Positions 33,845 to 43,269 of a stretch of 64,000 nt of DNA are shown here, in pieces. This DNA comes from Spirosoma sordidisoli (GTDB taxonomy: Bacteria; Bacteroidota; Bacteroidia; Cytophagales; Spirosomataceae): contig NZ_SBLB01000004.1 in the NCBI RefSeq assembly GCF_004138325.1, forward strand, positions 372,001 through 436,000. The letters are read 5' to 3'. The position numbers and the translations under genes are program-made. The notes under the pieces are model-generated. The model did no database searches. It was not told the DNA's origin and saw only the letters and a program-made list of their open reading frames with translations. Position 1 is the first letter of the stretch; each line of letters opens with the position of its first letter.

Positions 33845-35083
33845 CTACCGGATGTAGTAGAATACCAGGTTCATCATTTCGTCGGTGGAGTTCCAGCCGT
33901 AGCCGACGGTTCGGGCAGGCCGGTTTGGATTGAGCGGGTTCTGATCGGTATTATCATACTGCGCTTCGGCCAGGATAACTGTGCCTTTCGGCAAGGTCAG
34001 GGCCTGCCGAAAAAAATAGGTCAGCTGCCAGTTATAGTCCCAGGCCGGTATCTGTATCAGGTTGATAGCATCGCCATCGGGCGTGATGGCAAACGCTTTC
34101 ACCGACTGGCCCAGTCGGTGCATATGTGGCATGACCGATAACAGCCGGATACTGTCGGGCAGCGGTCCGAACTTCATATAAAAAACAGGTTTTGTATTGG
34201 CCGCGAGCCGGAATGGCTGGTTTGTTACGTCATTTTCGGTCAGGCTGAGGGTTCGTACGACCCGGTCGACGGGCTGTCGGGCCAGATACAGACGAACTTC
34301 CGACTGATCCGTCTCTTCTTTAGCCGAGGGCGCGTAATGAATGTTGAGAATGAGATCGCTACCGGCCCGGATCCGTTTGGCAGCACCAGCTGGAAACGTG
34401 ACTCGGTCATTACCGGGTACCCACCCGTACAGAAACTCATCAGCCAGGGGCGTCCGCTGAAACTCGCGTAGTTTAGGGTCCGCTTCGGCAATTCCATTGA
34501 TGGCGCTCATTGTACCGGTCGAGTCGACCATCAGTCTGCTGTGGTGCACTAGCTTCCGGTTGCCCGGCACGAACTCGATGGCCTCTACCCATATGTCCCG
34601 CGTGAGGTTCATAGGCACATGAAAATACCGAAAATCTTCCTGCCCATCGCCCCGAACTAGGTATGGTTTCATACGAAACACCAGGTCTGGCTGGCGGGCT
34701 GTAGCCGCCAGGGAAGCAGCCTCTTTTTGTCGGCTGACCGCTGCTGGGGTTTCTCCTTTTTTCATACCGCCCCGCACCCAGGCCTGAATAGTTTCTATGT
34801 CGGCGTCAGATAACCCGCGTTCGTTGGCGTAATGCTGAAACTGCCGGTCGGCCGGAAATGGGGGCATGTAGCGCGTTCGGGTTACGCTGGCTATGAACTT
34901 ACCTCGCTTAGCCACATCGTCATAGGTAAGCAGGCGAAACGGCCCTACCCCACCCGTATGATGACAGGGGGTAGTACAGTTTCGTATAATGATCGGCTGC
35001 ACATCGGTCAGGAACGTAGGTACCTGAGCCAGTCCTGTGCCCTTAATGCCAATCAGTATTAGCCAGCAGTATAGCGTACGCAT
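33845..35083 (-). CDS. Haem c and copper type II monooxygenase-like protein
   Basis: An exported protein of 412 residues. The signal peptide ends GTGLAQ. An N-terminal planctomycete-type cytochrome domain has the haem motif C36-TTP-C40-H41, a CX3CH where CX2CH is usual; MPPFPAD supplies the likely axial methionine region. The C-terminal half resembles ascorbate-dependent copper monooxygenases (peptidylglycine-hydroxylase fold), with candidate ligands in LVHHSRLM, LNIHYAP and MPHMHRLG. Substrate is unknown. The start at 35083 is chosen because the frame upstream to 35140 runs through the terminator of the preceding gene. Confidence 0.82.
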   Translation of the reverse strand: MRTLYCWLILIGIKGTGLAQVPTFLTDVQPIIIRNCTTPCHHTGGVGPFRLLTYDDVAKRGKFIASVTRTRYMPPFPADRQFQHYANERGLSDADIETIQAWVRGGMKKGETPAAVSRQKEAASLAATARQPDLVFRMKPYLVRGDGQEDFRYFHVPMNLTRDIWVEAIEFVPGNRKLVHHSRLMVDSTGTMSAINGIAEADPKLREFQRTPLADEFLYGWVPGNDRVTFPAGAAKRIRAGSDLILNIHYAPSAKEETDQSEVRLYLARQPVDRVVRTLSLTENDVTNQPFRLAANTKPVFYMKFGPLPDSIRLLSVMPHMHRLGQSVKAFAITPDGDAINLIQIPAWDYNWQLTYFFRQALTLPKGTVILAEAQYDNTDQNPLNPNRPARTVGYGWNSTDEMMNLVFYYIR

Positions 35084-35094
35084 CGTCCGAAGAT

Positions 35095-35134
35095 AAATAA
35101 AAAGCAGCAGACCCATTGCTGAGCCTGCTGCTTT
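35095..35134 (-). terminator. Intrinsic terminator of the second Sus operon
   Basis: On the minus strand the stem AAAGCAGCAG / CTGCTGCTTT (35134-35125 with 35110-35101) is followed by TTATTT after the stem Ts. It lies 20 bases after the stop of the lipoprotein gene at 35154 and ahead of the monooxygenase gene. Confidence 0.7.
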
Positions 35135-35153
35135 AAGCATGTTCGAATGCCAG

Positions 35154-35846
35154 TTAACGAACGGTGAAGCTCAGTCGGCAGTTCGCGTTGGCCTGAGAAA
35201 CAGGAGTCGGATCGAGGCAGATGCTGTCCTCGTTCCATACCCTAAAGACAAGCCCATCGCTAGTCGTCAGCTCCCAGGTTACAAGGAAAGCGTCGGCATT
35301 AGCTACCGGTTTGCCTCCTACAACCAGGGGCCCCTGCAGGCGGGCGCCCGCCGGACGAGGCCGGGCTGGGTTTTCGAAGACTTTAACAGCGTTGACTTTA
35401 TCATACTTCACCGTAGCATCTTTGTACAGGTTGTAGATTTCAGCGGGCGTGATCGAGAAGTTGTTCCACTGACGGTTGGCCGCCGGCGCATCAATCGTTT
35501 TGACAACCCGGCCACCACCGCCTAATGCTACCGTTTTGGGGTTACCATCGGGATCCGTGTAGGACTCGATCATGTCGACCTTGATAGCTATTTTACTAAC
35601 TGTCAACTTATTATCGAGAGACACCCAGCGGATCTTGAAATCGATCTTTGAGTTATCCTGCCCGGTGAGCGGGAAGTTTCTGGCATTGGCGGCAATGTTG
35701 GCTTTGCCCGCTTCGGCAACACCATCAAAAACGCCCCAACCGTGTACGCCTGGCTCCCAGGGCTTATTTGGATCAAGTGACTCATCGCGGCAGCTGAGCA
35801 GTAGCGTGATAGCTGCCATAAACGAGTATGTAAAGAGTTTTTTCAT
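35154..35846 (-). CDS. Lipoprotein of the second SusC/D operon
   Basis: A 230-residue lipoprotein with signal MKKLFTYSFMAAITLLLSC. The mature part is beta-rich (IDFKIRWVSLDNKLTVSKIAIKVDM, RVVKTIDAPAANRQWNNFSI) and I do not recognise the family. Two cysteines near the C-terminus (ICLD, ANCRLSF) could form a disulphide. It follows susD by 75 bases and closes the operon, so it is probably a surface-exposed accessory binding protein for the same ligand. Confidence 0.78.
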   Translation of the reverse strand: MKKLFTYSFMAAITLLLSCRDESLDPNKPWEPGVHGWGVFDGVAEAGKANIAANARNFPLTGQDNSKIDFKIRWVSLDNKLTVSKIAIKVDMIESYTDPDGNPKTVALGGGGRVVKTIDAPAANRQWNNFSITPAEIYNLYKDATVKYDKVNAVKVFENPARPRPAGARLQGPLVVGGKPVANADAFLVTWELTTSDGLVFRVWNEDSICLDPTPVSQANANCRLSFTVR

Positions 35847-35921
35847 TGCTATTCTTAGTTTGTCGATCGGCTGAACCTCGCCAGATCATTGGTTTCGAGG
35901 TTCAGCTGATCATAATCTTAA

Positions 35922-37649
35922 TTAAAATTCCCACTTCACTTTCACCTTGTCCCAGAAGACAGGATCGCGGTCAAAAACAACGTCAGTGATGTATTTTGAT
36001 GCGTTCGGGTTAAGCGCGCCCTCCGACTGCGGATAGGGTAACCGCAGTGCGTATTGACGGGGAGGCTTCGAGATAGGAGCCTGAATACCGACAGACAGCT
36101 GTCTGAACTGGCTTTGGATGGGGTAACCGGTCCGGCGCTGGAAATTCCAGATGTCCATCCCCTGCCCCCATGAGCAGAACCAGATCTGCTTGGCTACTAC
36201 GTTCAGCTTCGCCTGATTGGTCGTTGCTGCATCGTACAGGTCTAACCACGATTTCACGTACGCATCTACCTCGGCGGTAGCAGGTGTTTTGGCTTTGCTC
36301 GGGTCCGACTTAAGCCCCTGCGCAACCACCACGGCGATATGCTCACGCATCGCGGCCTCAAACAGCGCGCGGGCGTCGCCGGTGACGCCGGTTCCATCGA
36401 GGATGGCTTCAACCTGGTAAAACTTGGTATTCCAGCTGTTAATAATAGGCCACTGCCCGTTACCACCATAGTTCAGGGCAGCCTGCCCGGTCAGCGCTAC
36501 AGCCGCCGTACTACGGTCTGAATACACGCCACCAGCGGGGTAGGTACCGGGCGCAGTCCGCAGAGGACCATCAGCCGCAGCACCCGACACGTCGGCCCGG
36601 TCACGGCCGAAGTAGCCGGCAATGTAGGCCAGGTCGGCGGCCGGAATAGCACCGGTGATGTTAAACGCTCTCCTGTATTCTGACAGGAACGATTCACGCA
36701 GGGGCAGATATGACCCGCCGAAGGGCGTAGTGCCGCGGTCGGTTGGGTTGTTCTGATCCAGGATCCGCGATGTTTGCCGGTAGAAATAAAAAGGCAGACG
36801 CGGGTCTTTGTTCAGAATCATTTCACCCATCAACTGGTGGTTGATATAGGTAGGGTCACCCTGACCGGCGTACGTAAAGTACCAGGGGTGGCGGTTATCG
36901 ACCGGCGAAACCTGGGTTGAGTACAGATAAGTCCAGTTCTGAGCCGGGGTCGTAATATACCCACCGGCATCGAACGCGGCTTTCAGTTCGGCATTGCCGT
37001 TAGCCCGCCCTTTGCGGGACGTCAGCAACAAACGTAGCTTAACGGTTCGGGCAATCCGGGTCCAGGTAGCAGCATTGCCCGAGCCCATATAGTCGCCACC
37101 AACGGCCACAGGCTGCGGCTTGGCCAGTTCGACAATTGCCTGATCACACAGTTTCAGGAGATCTTCGTATATATCGGCATCCTTATCGAACTTGGGCGTC
37201 TTGTTAGGCTCGGCGCTGTTTCCTTTCCAGGCCTCTGTATACGGCATATCGCCGAACATATCCACATAGTTACCCACCGAATAGGCTTTCAGTACCAGCG
37301 CGATGCCGCGATAACGGGGGTTTTTGCCATCTTCGGTAGCACGCAGCATCTCCTCGATGCTTTGCAGACTCTGGTAGGCGGCATTCCAGGTACCCTGAAA
37401 GCTGGTGTTGCTCAGGTTATACGAGTCGTTAGAACTCCAGAGACCCGCAAAACCCATGGCGCTTCCATTCACCGCATTAAACGCATTGATAGCTGCATTT
37501 TCAGCTACAGGCATAAGCAGGGCTAGCGAACCCGATGCAGGACGGTTAGGATCTTTGTTAATATCCAGTTCGGTCATGCTACAGGAACTGGCCACACTGA
37601 TGATCCCGGCCAGTGTTAGTGTCCTGAATACATTCTTATAGTTTGTCAT
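35922..37649 (-). CDS. SusD/RagB family lipoprotein (SusD-like type 2)
   Basis: A SusD homologue of 575 residues. The signal ends SVASSC at about residue 23. It belongs to the branch with NSAEPNKTPKFDKDADIYEDLLKLCDQAI and GSGNAATWTRIARTVKLRLLLTSRKGR, i.e. the starch-binding-associated outer-membrane protein type. C-terminal FCSWGQGMDIWNFQRRTGYPIQ and LRLPYPQSEGALNPNA are typical. It lies about 65 bases after its susC partner. I start it at 37649; the frame continues to 37676. Confidence 0.93.
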   Translation of the reverse strand: MTNYKNVFRTLTLAGIISVASSCSMTELDINKDPNRPASGSLALLMPVAENAAINAFNAVNGSAMGFAGLWSSNDSYNLSNTSFQGTWNAAYQSLQSIEEMLRATEDGKNPRYRGIALVLKAYSVGNYVDMFGDMPYTEAWKGNSAEPNKTPKFDKDADIYEDLLKLCDQAIVELAKPQPVAVGGDYMGSGNAATWTRIARTVKLRLLLTSRKGRANGNAELKAAFDAGGYITTPAQNWTYLYSTQVSPVDNRHPWYFTYAGQGDPTYINHQLMGEMILNKDPRLPFYFYRQTSRILDQNNPTDRGTTPFGGSYLPLRESFLSEYRRAFNITGAIPAADLAYIAGYFGRDRADVSGAAADGPLRTAPGTYPAGGVYSDRSTAAVALTGQAALNYGGNGQWPIINSWNTKFYQVEAILDGTGVTGDARALFEAAMREHIAVVVAQGLKSDPSKAKTPATAEVDAYVKSWLDLYDAATTNQAKLNVVAKQIWFCSWGQGMDIWNFQRRTGYPIQSQFRQLSVGIQAPISKPPRQYALRLPYPQSEGALNPNASKYITDVVFDRDPVFWDKVKVKWEF

Positions 37650-37715
37650 GTACTTCTCTGAGTAATAGTTGATCATCGAGCTGAAACGCCGGGTAATTGG
37701 CGTTTCAGCTCAGAG

Positions 37716-40700
37716 TTAGAATGATGCGTTGAGGTTGATGCCAAAACGACGGGTAGATGGGGAAGCGCCCAGATCGAAGCCCTGAATGTTTGAGTCAGCG
37801 AAGTTCGACAGTACCTCAGGATCGAAGTTGAGCCCTTTCAGCATATTGGGCGCGTAGAACCACAGGTTACGGCCCGATGCCGAGATCCGTAGGCTACCCA
37901 GTACCTTAGCATACCGCTGCAGGAAGGCCTTGGGTACGCTGTAGCCCAGCGAAATCTCCCGTAACCGGACCACAGAGGCATCGTAGATATTGACCTCGTC
38001 GGCACCGTAAGCACCGTATCCGTCGGTGAAGTGATACTGGAAAGCAGACATGGCAATGGTATTTTTGATGGGCTTGCCATCATCACCCACCAGTGGCTTA
38101 TACGTAGCCGGGTCACCCAGCACGCCCGGAATTACCCGCATTCCTTCGCGATCTTCCGAATTTTTCAACTGACCACGGAGCAGAAGCGAAGCCGCTGTAC
38201 TTGAGAACAGGCTACCGCCAGCTTTGTAGTCGGTCAATACGCTCAACGTGAAGTTTTTGAAATTCACCGTGTTTGTCCAGCCGATGGTGTAGTTGGTATT
38301 GGGATCACCAATGATGGCTGACTTGGCCGCGCGGATCGGCAGACCGGTCGATGGGTTGATCAGCAGGTTTCCGCTTTCATCACGGGCATTGACCGAACCG
38401 ATGATCTGTCCGTATGGCAGGCCATTCCGGAAAATTGTTCCCAACGACGAGAGACCGGTACCGCCGATGAAAATTTCACCACCCGGACCCGCATCTTCTA
38501 CCAGTGAGCGAATGCGTGTGTAAGCAGCAAACGACGTCCAGGTAAACCCGCTGGCGGTCCGAATGGGCACGAGCGTAAGGCCAATTTCCCACCCTTTGTT
38601 GGAGATTCTACCGGCGTTCGTGATCTCCGTAGAGAAACCCGTTGCGCGGGGCAACTCACGGGTTACGATCAGGTCGGTCGACACCCGGTCGAAGTGAGCG
38701 ACGTCGATACCGATCCGGTTGTTAAAAAATTGCAATTCAGCGCCCAACTCAACTTCAGCCGTAAACTCAGGCTTCAGGGCAATATTGTTCAGCTGGCTGG
38801 GTAAGCCCGCTACCGAGATGGCGGTACCGTTATAGAACGTACGGCCCAGGTTGTAGGCAGTAAACACCTGATACGGATCAGCATCTTTACCTACTTTAGC
38901 ATAGTTAGCCCGGATTTTACCAAAATTCAGAATGTTTTTGGGCAGGTTTAGTACGTCAGTGAAGACGAACGAGCCCGACACGGCCGGGTAATAATAGCTG
39001 TTATTACCGGCAGGCAGCGTTGACGAATGGTCTTTCCGTACCGATGCCGTTACGAACAGGTAATTGTTATAACCCAGCGTTAATTCACTGAAAATACCGT
39101 ACAGACGACGTTGAGACCGGTAATCGGCAGCTGTTTGGTTCAGCGTACCGCCAATGGTCAACACGTTAGGATCGATAACCGGCGCACCCGCAATACCCGA
39201 TTCACTGTAGGTGCGCTGGTTGGGGTTGAAACCAAGCAACAGCTTGGCATTGAAACGCTCCGAAAAGTCGTGCTGCGCCGTAGCCAGGAAGGTAAAGTCC
39301 GTCTCTGTTCTGGTCAGATCCTGTCTCAAAACCGATCCCAGTGGCACGAACGTACCGCCAGGGCGAATCACGTTTTTGCGGGTTTCAGAGTAGGTGTTGA
39401 TACCACCCCGGGCAGTCAGGTTCAGCCAGGGAGCTACATCGTAGCTCAGGGTCATGTTTCCATATATCCGGTTCACGCCTGAGTTGTAGAGGTTGTATTT
39501 AGCCGTCCAGAGCGGGTTATCCAGTGCGCGGTAAAATACGTTTGATCCATCGACCGGGTTCTCAAACGGATAGCCGCTCAGATTGTAGTTACGGGGCAGG
39601 TAGAACAACCGGCCGTAGATAGAGCCAGCAGAAGCCAGTCCACCATAATCAGCGTAATAACCGGCTCCCGACTGTGGGCTCTGCTGGTTGGTGTTCGTGT
39701 AGGCCACACTACCCGCTATGTTGATATTGTTGTTCAGCGTAGCGTTACCACCAAAGCTAAGCGTGGTACGATCGGTAGATGAGTTAGGGATGATCCCTTC
39801 GTTCTTCATCCGCGATACCGACGCGTTCAGCGACGTTTTGTCGCCCGTCGACGTGATCTGAATGCCGTTTTCCAGTACTTTACCCTGCCGGAAAAAGCCG
39901 CCGATAATGTCATACGGCACCAGTGGAACGGCGATACCCCGACCATTGGCCTGCAGCAATTCCGGGAAGGCGGTCTGATACCGCGCAGCGCCGTACGGAA
40001 CCGTAGCATCGACCAGTGGGTGCGGAATGGTGCCGGCCGGATAGTCCGGATCAATTACTTTAGAATACCGTTCAAAACCCAGCGCAGCATTGACCCGGTC
40101 TACTTCGGCTGGGAAAACCGTTCCCCAGTTTCCGATAAAACCACCGTTGTAGGTCTGGTTGGAGCCCTGCGTGTAGGTGTTTTGATAATCAGGGATGGTC
40201 GATACGTTCTCTACAGAATAAGACGTGTTAAAGTTAACTTCCAATCCTTTACGGGCTGATTTGCTCCCCGATTTGGTGGTGATCACGATAACCCCGTTAG
40301 CCGCACGCGAGCCATACAGAGCCGACGCAGCAGCGCCTTTCAACACTGTCATCGTCTCGATGTTGTTGGGGTCGATATCATACGCCCGGTTGGTAGAAAC
40401 GGTGTTCTGGTTGTACCCCTGGTTTCCGTTTACCGAGTTGTCGAACGGAATCCCGTCTACAACGAACAGAGGCTGGTTGTTACCTGTAAATGAGTTGTTA
40501 CCCCGAATCGTGATACGAGTACCCGCTCCAGGTGCTCCGTTACCAGCCGTAATGTTTACGCCCGGAACCTTACCCGATAAAGCGCGCAATGGATCCGGCT
40601 CGGAACGCTGCTGGAGCAGATCGCCCTTTACGTTGGTGACCGCGTAGGCCAGCGCTTTTTTGTCGCGCTGCTGACCAAGTGCGGTTACCACCACTTCGCC

Positions 40701-41009
40701 CAACTGTTTGGCGTCGTTAGCCAACTTGACATCGATCACCGACCGGTTCCCGATTTCAACTTCCTGCGAAGCTGAGCCTACAAAACTGAAGACCAGTTTC
40801 GTGGCTTTGTCCGGTACAGTGATCGAGTAAGCACCGCTGGCGTCGGTGTTCGCGCCACGCGTGGTGCCCTTAACCACTACCGACACCCCGGGCATTAACG
40901 AGCCATCTTCGGCAGCCGTTACCTTACCCGTAATGGTTCGCTCCTGCGCCCATACAGGAACGCAGAGTGAGCATACTAACAGCAAGCCCACAAGTAAAAT
41001 TCTACTCAT
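37716..41009 (-). CDS. SusC/RagA family TonB-linked outer-membrane transporter
   Basis: A 1097-residue TonB-dependent transporter. The signal peptide ends VPVWAQ, followed by the carboxypeptidase-like domain (GKVTAAEDGSLMPGVSVVVKGT), VVVTALGQQRDKKALAYAV, the plug (RALSGKVPGVNITAGNG, QPLFVVDGIPFDNS, MTVLKGAAASALYGSRAANG) and the barrel ending RRFGINLNASF. It starts an operon with its SusD and a lipoprotein. No glycosidase or peptidase gene accompanies it, so its ligand cannot be read from context. A consensus promoter lies at 41050-41080. Confidence 0.95.
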   Translation of the reverse strand: MSRILLVGLLLVCSLCVPVWAQERTITGKVTAAEDGSLMPGVSVVVKGTTRGANTDASGAYSITVPDKATKLVFSFVGSASQEVEIGNRSVIDVKLANDAKQLGEVVVTALGQQRDKKALAYAVTNVKGDLLQQRSEPDPLRALSGKVPGVNITAGNGAPGAGTRITIRGNNSFTGNNQPLFVVDGIPFDNSVNGNQGYNQNTVSTNRAYDIDPNNIETMTVLKGAAASALYGSRAANGVIVITTKSGSKSARKGLEVNFNTSYSVENVSTIPDYQNTYTQGSNQTYNGGFIGNWGTVFPAEVDRVNAALGFERYSKVIDPDYPAGTIPHPLVDATVPYGAARYQTAFPELLQANGRGIAVPLVPYDIIGGFFRQGKVLENGIQITSTGDKTSLNASVSRMKNEGIIPNSSTDRTTLSFGGNATLNNNINIAGSVAYTNTNQQSPQSGAGYYADYGGLASAGSIYGRLFYLPRNYNLSGYPFENPVDGSNVFYRALDNPLWTAKYNLYNSGVNRIYGNMTLSYDVAPWLNLTARGGINTYSETRKNVIRPGGTFVPLGSVLRQDLTRTETDFTFLATAQHDFSERFNAKLLLGFNPNQRTYSESGIAGAPVIDPNVLTIGGTLNQTAADYRSQRRLYGIFSELTLGYNNYLFVTASVRKDHSSTLPAGNNSYYYPAVSGSFVFTDVLNLPKNILNFGKIRANYAKVGKDADPYQVFTAYNLGRTFYNGTAISVAGLPSQLNNIALKPEFTAEVELGAELQFFNNRIGIDVAHFDRVSTDLIVTRELPRATGFSTEITNAGRISNKGWEIGLTLVPIRTASGFTWTSFAAYTRIRSLVEDAGPGGEIFIGGTGLSSLGTIFRNGLPYGQIIGSVNARDESGNLLINPSTGLPIRAAKSAIIGDPNTNYTIGWTNTVNFKNFTLSVLTDYKAGGSLFSSTAASLLLRGQLKNSEDREGMRVIPGVLGDPATYKPLVGDDGKPIKNTIAMSAFQYHFTDGYGAYGADEVNIYDASVVRLREISLGYSVPKAFLQRYAKVLGSLRISASGRNLWFYAPNMLKGLNFDPEVLSNFADSNIQGFDLGASPSTRRFGINLNASF

Positions 41010-41425
41010 ACTTGATTTAAGTTAGGTTAAGAAAACACTGTAGTTATTACAAAAGTAATAAAGCTGATTTATCGGGCAAATTCTTTGTCTAATATATTTT
41101 AAACAATCTTTTATTCTGACTTAATACAAATAGATAGAATATTATTCTAAAAGCCATCTTTATACTACTTAGTAATTAATACTCTATTTACTATTTATCA
41201 ACACATTAAAATAACTTATTTAGTAAGTATGCTTAAGTATCTTTCTAAAAGAACTTGGAAAAGTTAAACTACGCCAACTGACTCAGAGGGTTTTGCCAAT
41301 TGCCCGATTAGCAGTTATGTCCTATTTCCGCATCTCTTGCCTTATTGAATCGGCCAGAAAAGCAACATGCCGGAACATGTGTCCCGGCATGGCAGAAATA
41401 AGTTTGTCCAGTAAACTGATTGGCT
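41010..41425. other. AT-rich intergenic region with the susC promoter
   Basis: This 416-base AT-rich gap contains the promoter of the second Sus operon near 41050-41080 and a GC-rich hairpin at 41366-41391 (CATGCCGG / CCGGCATG) that may end the patatin gene, being followed on the minus strand by GCTTTTCT. No gene is visible. Confidence 0.55.
41050..41080 (-). promoter_or_regulatory. Consensus Bacteroidota promoter of the second susC
   Basis: On the minus strand TTTG (41080-41077), exactly 19 bases, then TACTTTTG (41057-41050). Both boxes and the spacing match the TTTG-N19-TAnnTTTG consensus of the Bacteroidota primary sigma factor. Transcription would start near 41045, about 35 bases before the ATG. 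Confidence 0.8.
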
Positions 41426-42208
41426 TTATATCGATTCGTTGTTCATGGGTTGCGAGAGGGCTTTATCGATAAAGCCAGCCATGGAACGTGCGTGCTGATA
41501 ACCGATCCGGAATAATTCGCGCGCTTTGCTGACATCGGTGGGACTGTAGCCAGCCAGATCAGCCGGCTCAATCAGCACTTGACAGCGGTTGAACTTCTCC
41601 CTGGTTTTGCTTTGTACCGCCAGAATCAGGCTGCGCTCAATGACCCCCCGCATGGACCGGATCGGCTTGGCCAGCCCAAACGGGTTCGTATGCGATGCAA
41701 TGACCAGGTCAACCTTGTGTTCGATTACTTCAACGGGCAGGTTATTGAGAACGCCCCCGTCTACGTACTGCCGCTTATTGATCAGTAGTGGTTCGAAGAT
41801 ACCCGGCAGACAACAGGACGCCAGCACGGGTCGGATCAGCTCGCCCTGATCGAAAACAACCTGCTCACCTTCATTGAGGTCAACCGCCACTACGTGCAGC
41901 GGTATCTGCAGCCCTTCGAATGAATCATGCGGTATGTACTTCTTATATAAGTCGACGGCCGTATCGATGCGGAGCAACCCCATACGGTTCCAGGCCGGAC
42001 GCAGATGCCGCACGAACGACGACGATTCAATAATTTTCAGGCTCTCGTCCGGCGTGTAGCCGTTCGCCAGTAACGCCCCGGCAATAGCTCCCGCGCTGGT
42101 ACCCGCAATCTGATCGAAGCGAATACCCATTTCCTGCAAGGCTTTGATTACACCCAGATGGGCAATGCCACGGGCGCCCCCGCCCGATAAAACCAAACCG
42201 ATTTTCAT
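41426..42208 (-). CDS. Patatin-like phospholipase (RssA-like)
   Basis: A 260-residue patatin-family protein with a serine-aspartate dyad. The oxyanion loop is LSGGGARGIAHLGV, the nucleophile is in GTSAGAIAGALLANG and the aspartate is in YVDGGVLNNLP. These proteins hydrolyse acyl esters of phospholipids. There is no signal peptide, so it is cytoplasmic, like the NTE/RssA group. It stands alone between the Sus operon and the MBL gene, both on the same strand. Confidence 0.92.
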   Translation of the reverse strand: MKIGLVLSGGGARGIAHLGVIKALQEMGIRFDQIAGTSAGAIAGALLANGYTPDESLKIIESSSFVRHLRPAWNRMGLLRIDTAVDLYKKYIPHDSFEGLQIPLHVVAVDLNEGEQVVFDQGELIRPVLASCCLPGIFEPLLINKRQYVDGGVLNNLPVEVIEHKVDLVIASHTNPFGLAKPIRSMRGVIERSLILAVQSKTREKFNRCQVLIEPADLAGYSPTDVSKARELFRIGYQHARSMAGFIDKALSQPMNNESI

Positions 42209-42281
42209 ACTGTCTGACGTATTGGTCAGATAACGGTACGTACGGACATTTGGTTTGTGTCGCTCCTGTCCGCCAGCAGAC

Positions 42282-43142
42282 TTACAACCAGTCGGCCAGC
42301 CGCCCCTTGTCTTTCACCCGAATGCCCTTCTCGGTCCGCTCAACGGTGGCCGCTTCGCAATAGGGATCGTGATCGAAAACGAGGAGCCAGTCTTCGTCGA
42401 CAGCGCGCTCGAGGAAGGTCGTTTTCTCATCCATGGTCAGCAACGGGCGCACGTCGTAACCCATCACGTACGGAACCGGCACGTGGGAAGTCGACGGAAT
42501 CAGATCGGCGCAGAACAGCAGGGTTTTGCCGGCTGTCTTTAGCCGGGGCATCAGCATTTTCTCGGTATGGCCGTCGACGTATAGCAGTTCGATGCCCGGA
42601 ATTCCCAGCTCGCTCTGATCCGAAAAGCGGAGCTGGCCGCTTTCGTGCAGCGGCATGATGTTTTCCTGGAGGTAGGTAGCCCGCTCACGGGGGTTAGGCT
42701 GCATAGCCCATTGCCACTGGCCACTATGGCTCCAGTAGGTGGCCCTCGGAAAGGTCGGCTCCAGGCGGGTGCGGCCCGTATCGGCCCAGCGAACGGCTCC
42801 GCCCGCATGGTCGAAATGCAGATGCGTCAGCAGGACGTCGGTCACCTCGCTCAGTGCGTAGCCGGCTTGCTCAACAGCCTGCACGAGTGTTTTGCCGTTG
42901 GGCAGGTCATAGAAGCCGAAAAATTTGGCATCCTGCTTATCTCCTACCCCGGTATCGACCAGCACCAGCCGGGGTTTGCCGCTGGCATCGGTCGTTTCGA
43001 TGAGCAGGTTACGCAGTGCCCAGTCGCAGAGATTTCGGTCGTCGGCCGGATTGGTGCGCTGCCAGAGGGTTTTCGGGACAACGCCGAACATAGCGCCCCC
43101 ATCGAGTTTGAAGGGGCCGGTATCGAGGGTATGAATGATCAT
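42282..43142 (-). CDS. MBL-fold metallohydrolase (lactonase-like)
   Basis: A 286-residue metallo-beta-lactamase-fold protein. The metal motif is LLTHLHFDHAGGAV, with further ligands in ATYWSHSG, YVDGHTEKMLM and FDHDPYCEAA. The overall arrangement resembles AHL-lactonase or quercetinase-like hydrolases of the AttM branch, but substrate is not determinable. The ATG at 43142 is preferred over a TTG at 43160. It is divergent from an AraC-type regulator across a 109-base region with a direct repeat, suggesting that it is the regulator's target. Confidence 0.87.
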   Translation of the reverse strand: MIIHTLDTGPFKLDGGAMFGVVPKTLWQRTNPADDRNLCDWALRNLLIETTDASGKPRLVLVDTGVGDKQDAKFFGFYDLPNGKTLVQAVEQAGYALSEVTDVLLTHLHFDHAGGAVRWADTGRTRLEPTFPRATYWSHSGQWQWAMQPNPRERATYLQENIMPLHESGQLRFSDQSELGIPGIELLYVDGHTEKMLMPRLKTAGKTLLFCADLIPSTSHVPVPYVMGYDVRPLLTMDEKTTFLERAVDEDWLLVFDHDPYCEAATVERTEKGIRVKDKGRLADWL

Positions 43143-43229
43143 CAACGTAAGGGTAAGCAATGGAACAAAGGTAAAGCGCGTCAGGAGTATTTATATATTT
43201 ATAGCCTCCGTCTGGCTCACCTATACCGA

Positions 43230-43269
43230 TTATGGTCTGTACCTACACCTTATGGTCTATACCTACACC
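43230..43269. repeat. Tandem 20-bp direct repeat at the AraC-family start
   Basis: Two adjacent copies of TTATGGTCTRTACCTACACC (43230-43249 and 43250-43269) differ at one base. The period is about two helical turns, as in AraC-type operators. The second copy overlaps the proposed start codon at 43252. Because 20 is not a multiple of three it is not a coding repeat. Confidence 0.65.

Noticed and set aside
43135..43251. Longer N-terminus for the AraC-family protein
   Set aside because: The extra 39 residues overlap the divergent MBL gene start and the direct repeat and do not resemble the family.
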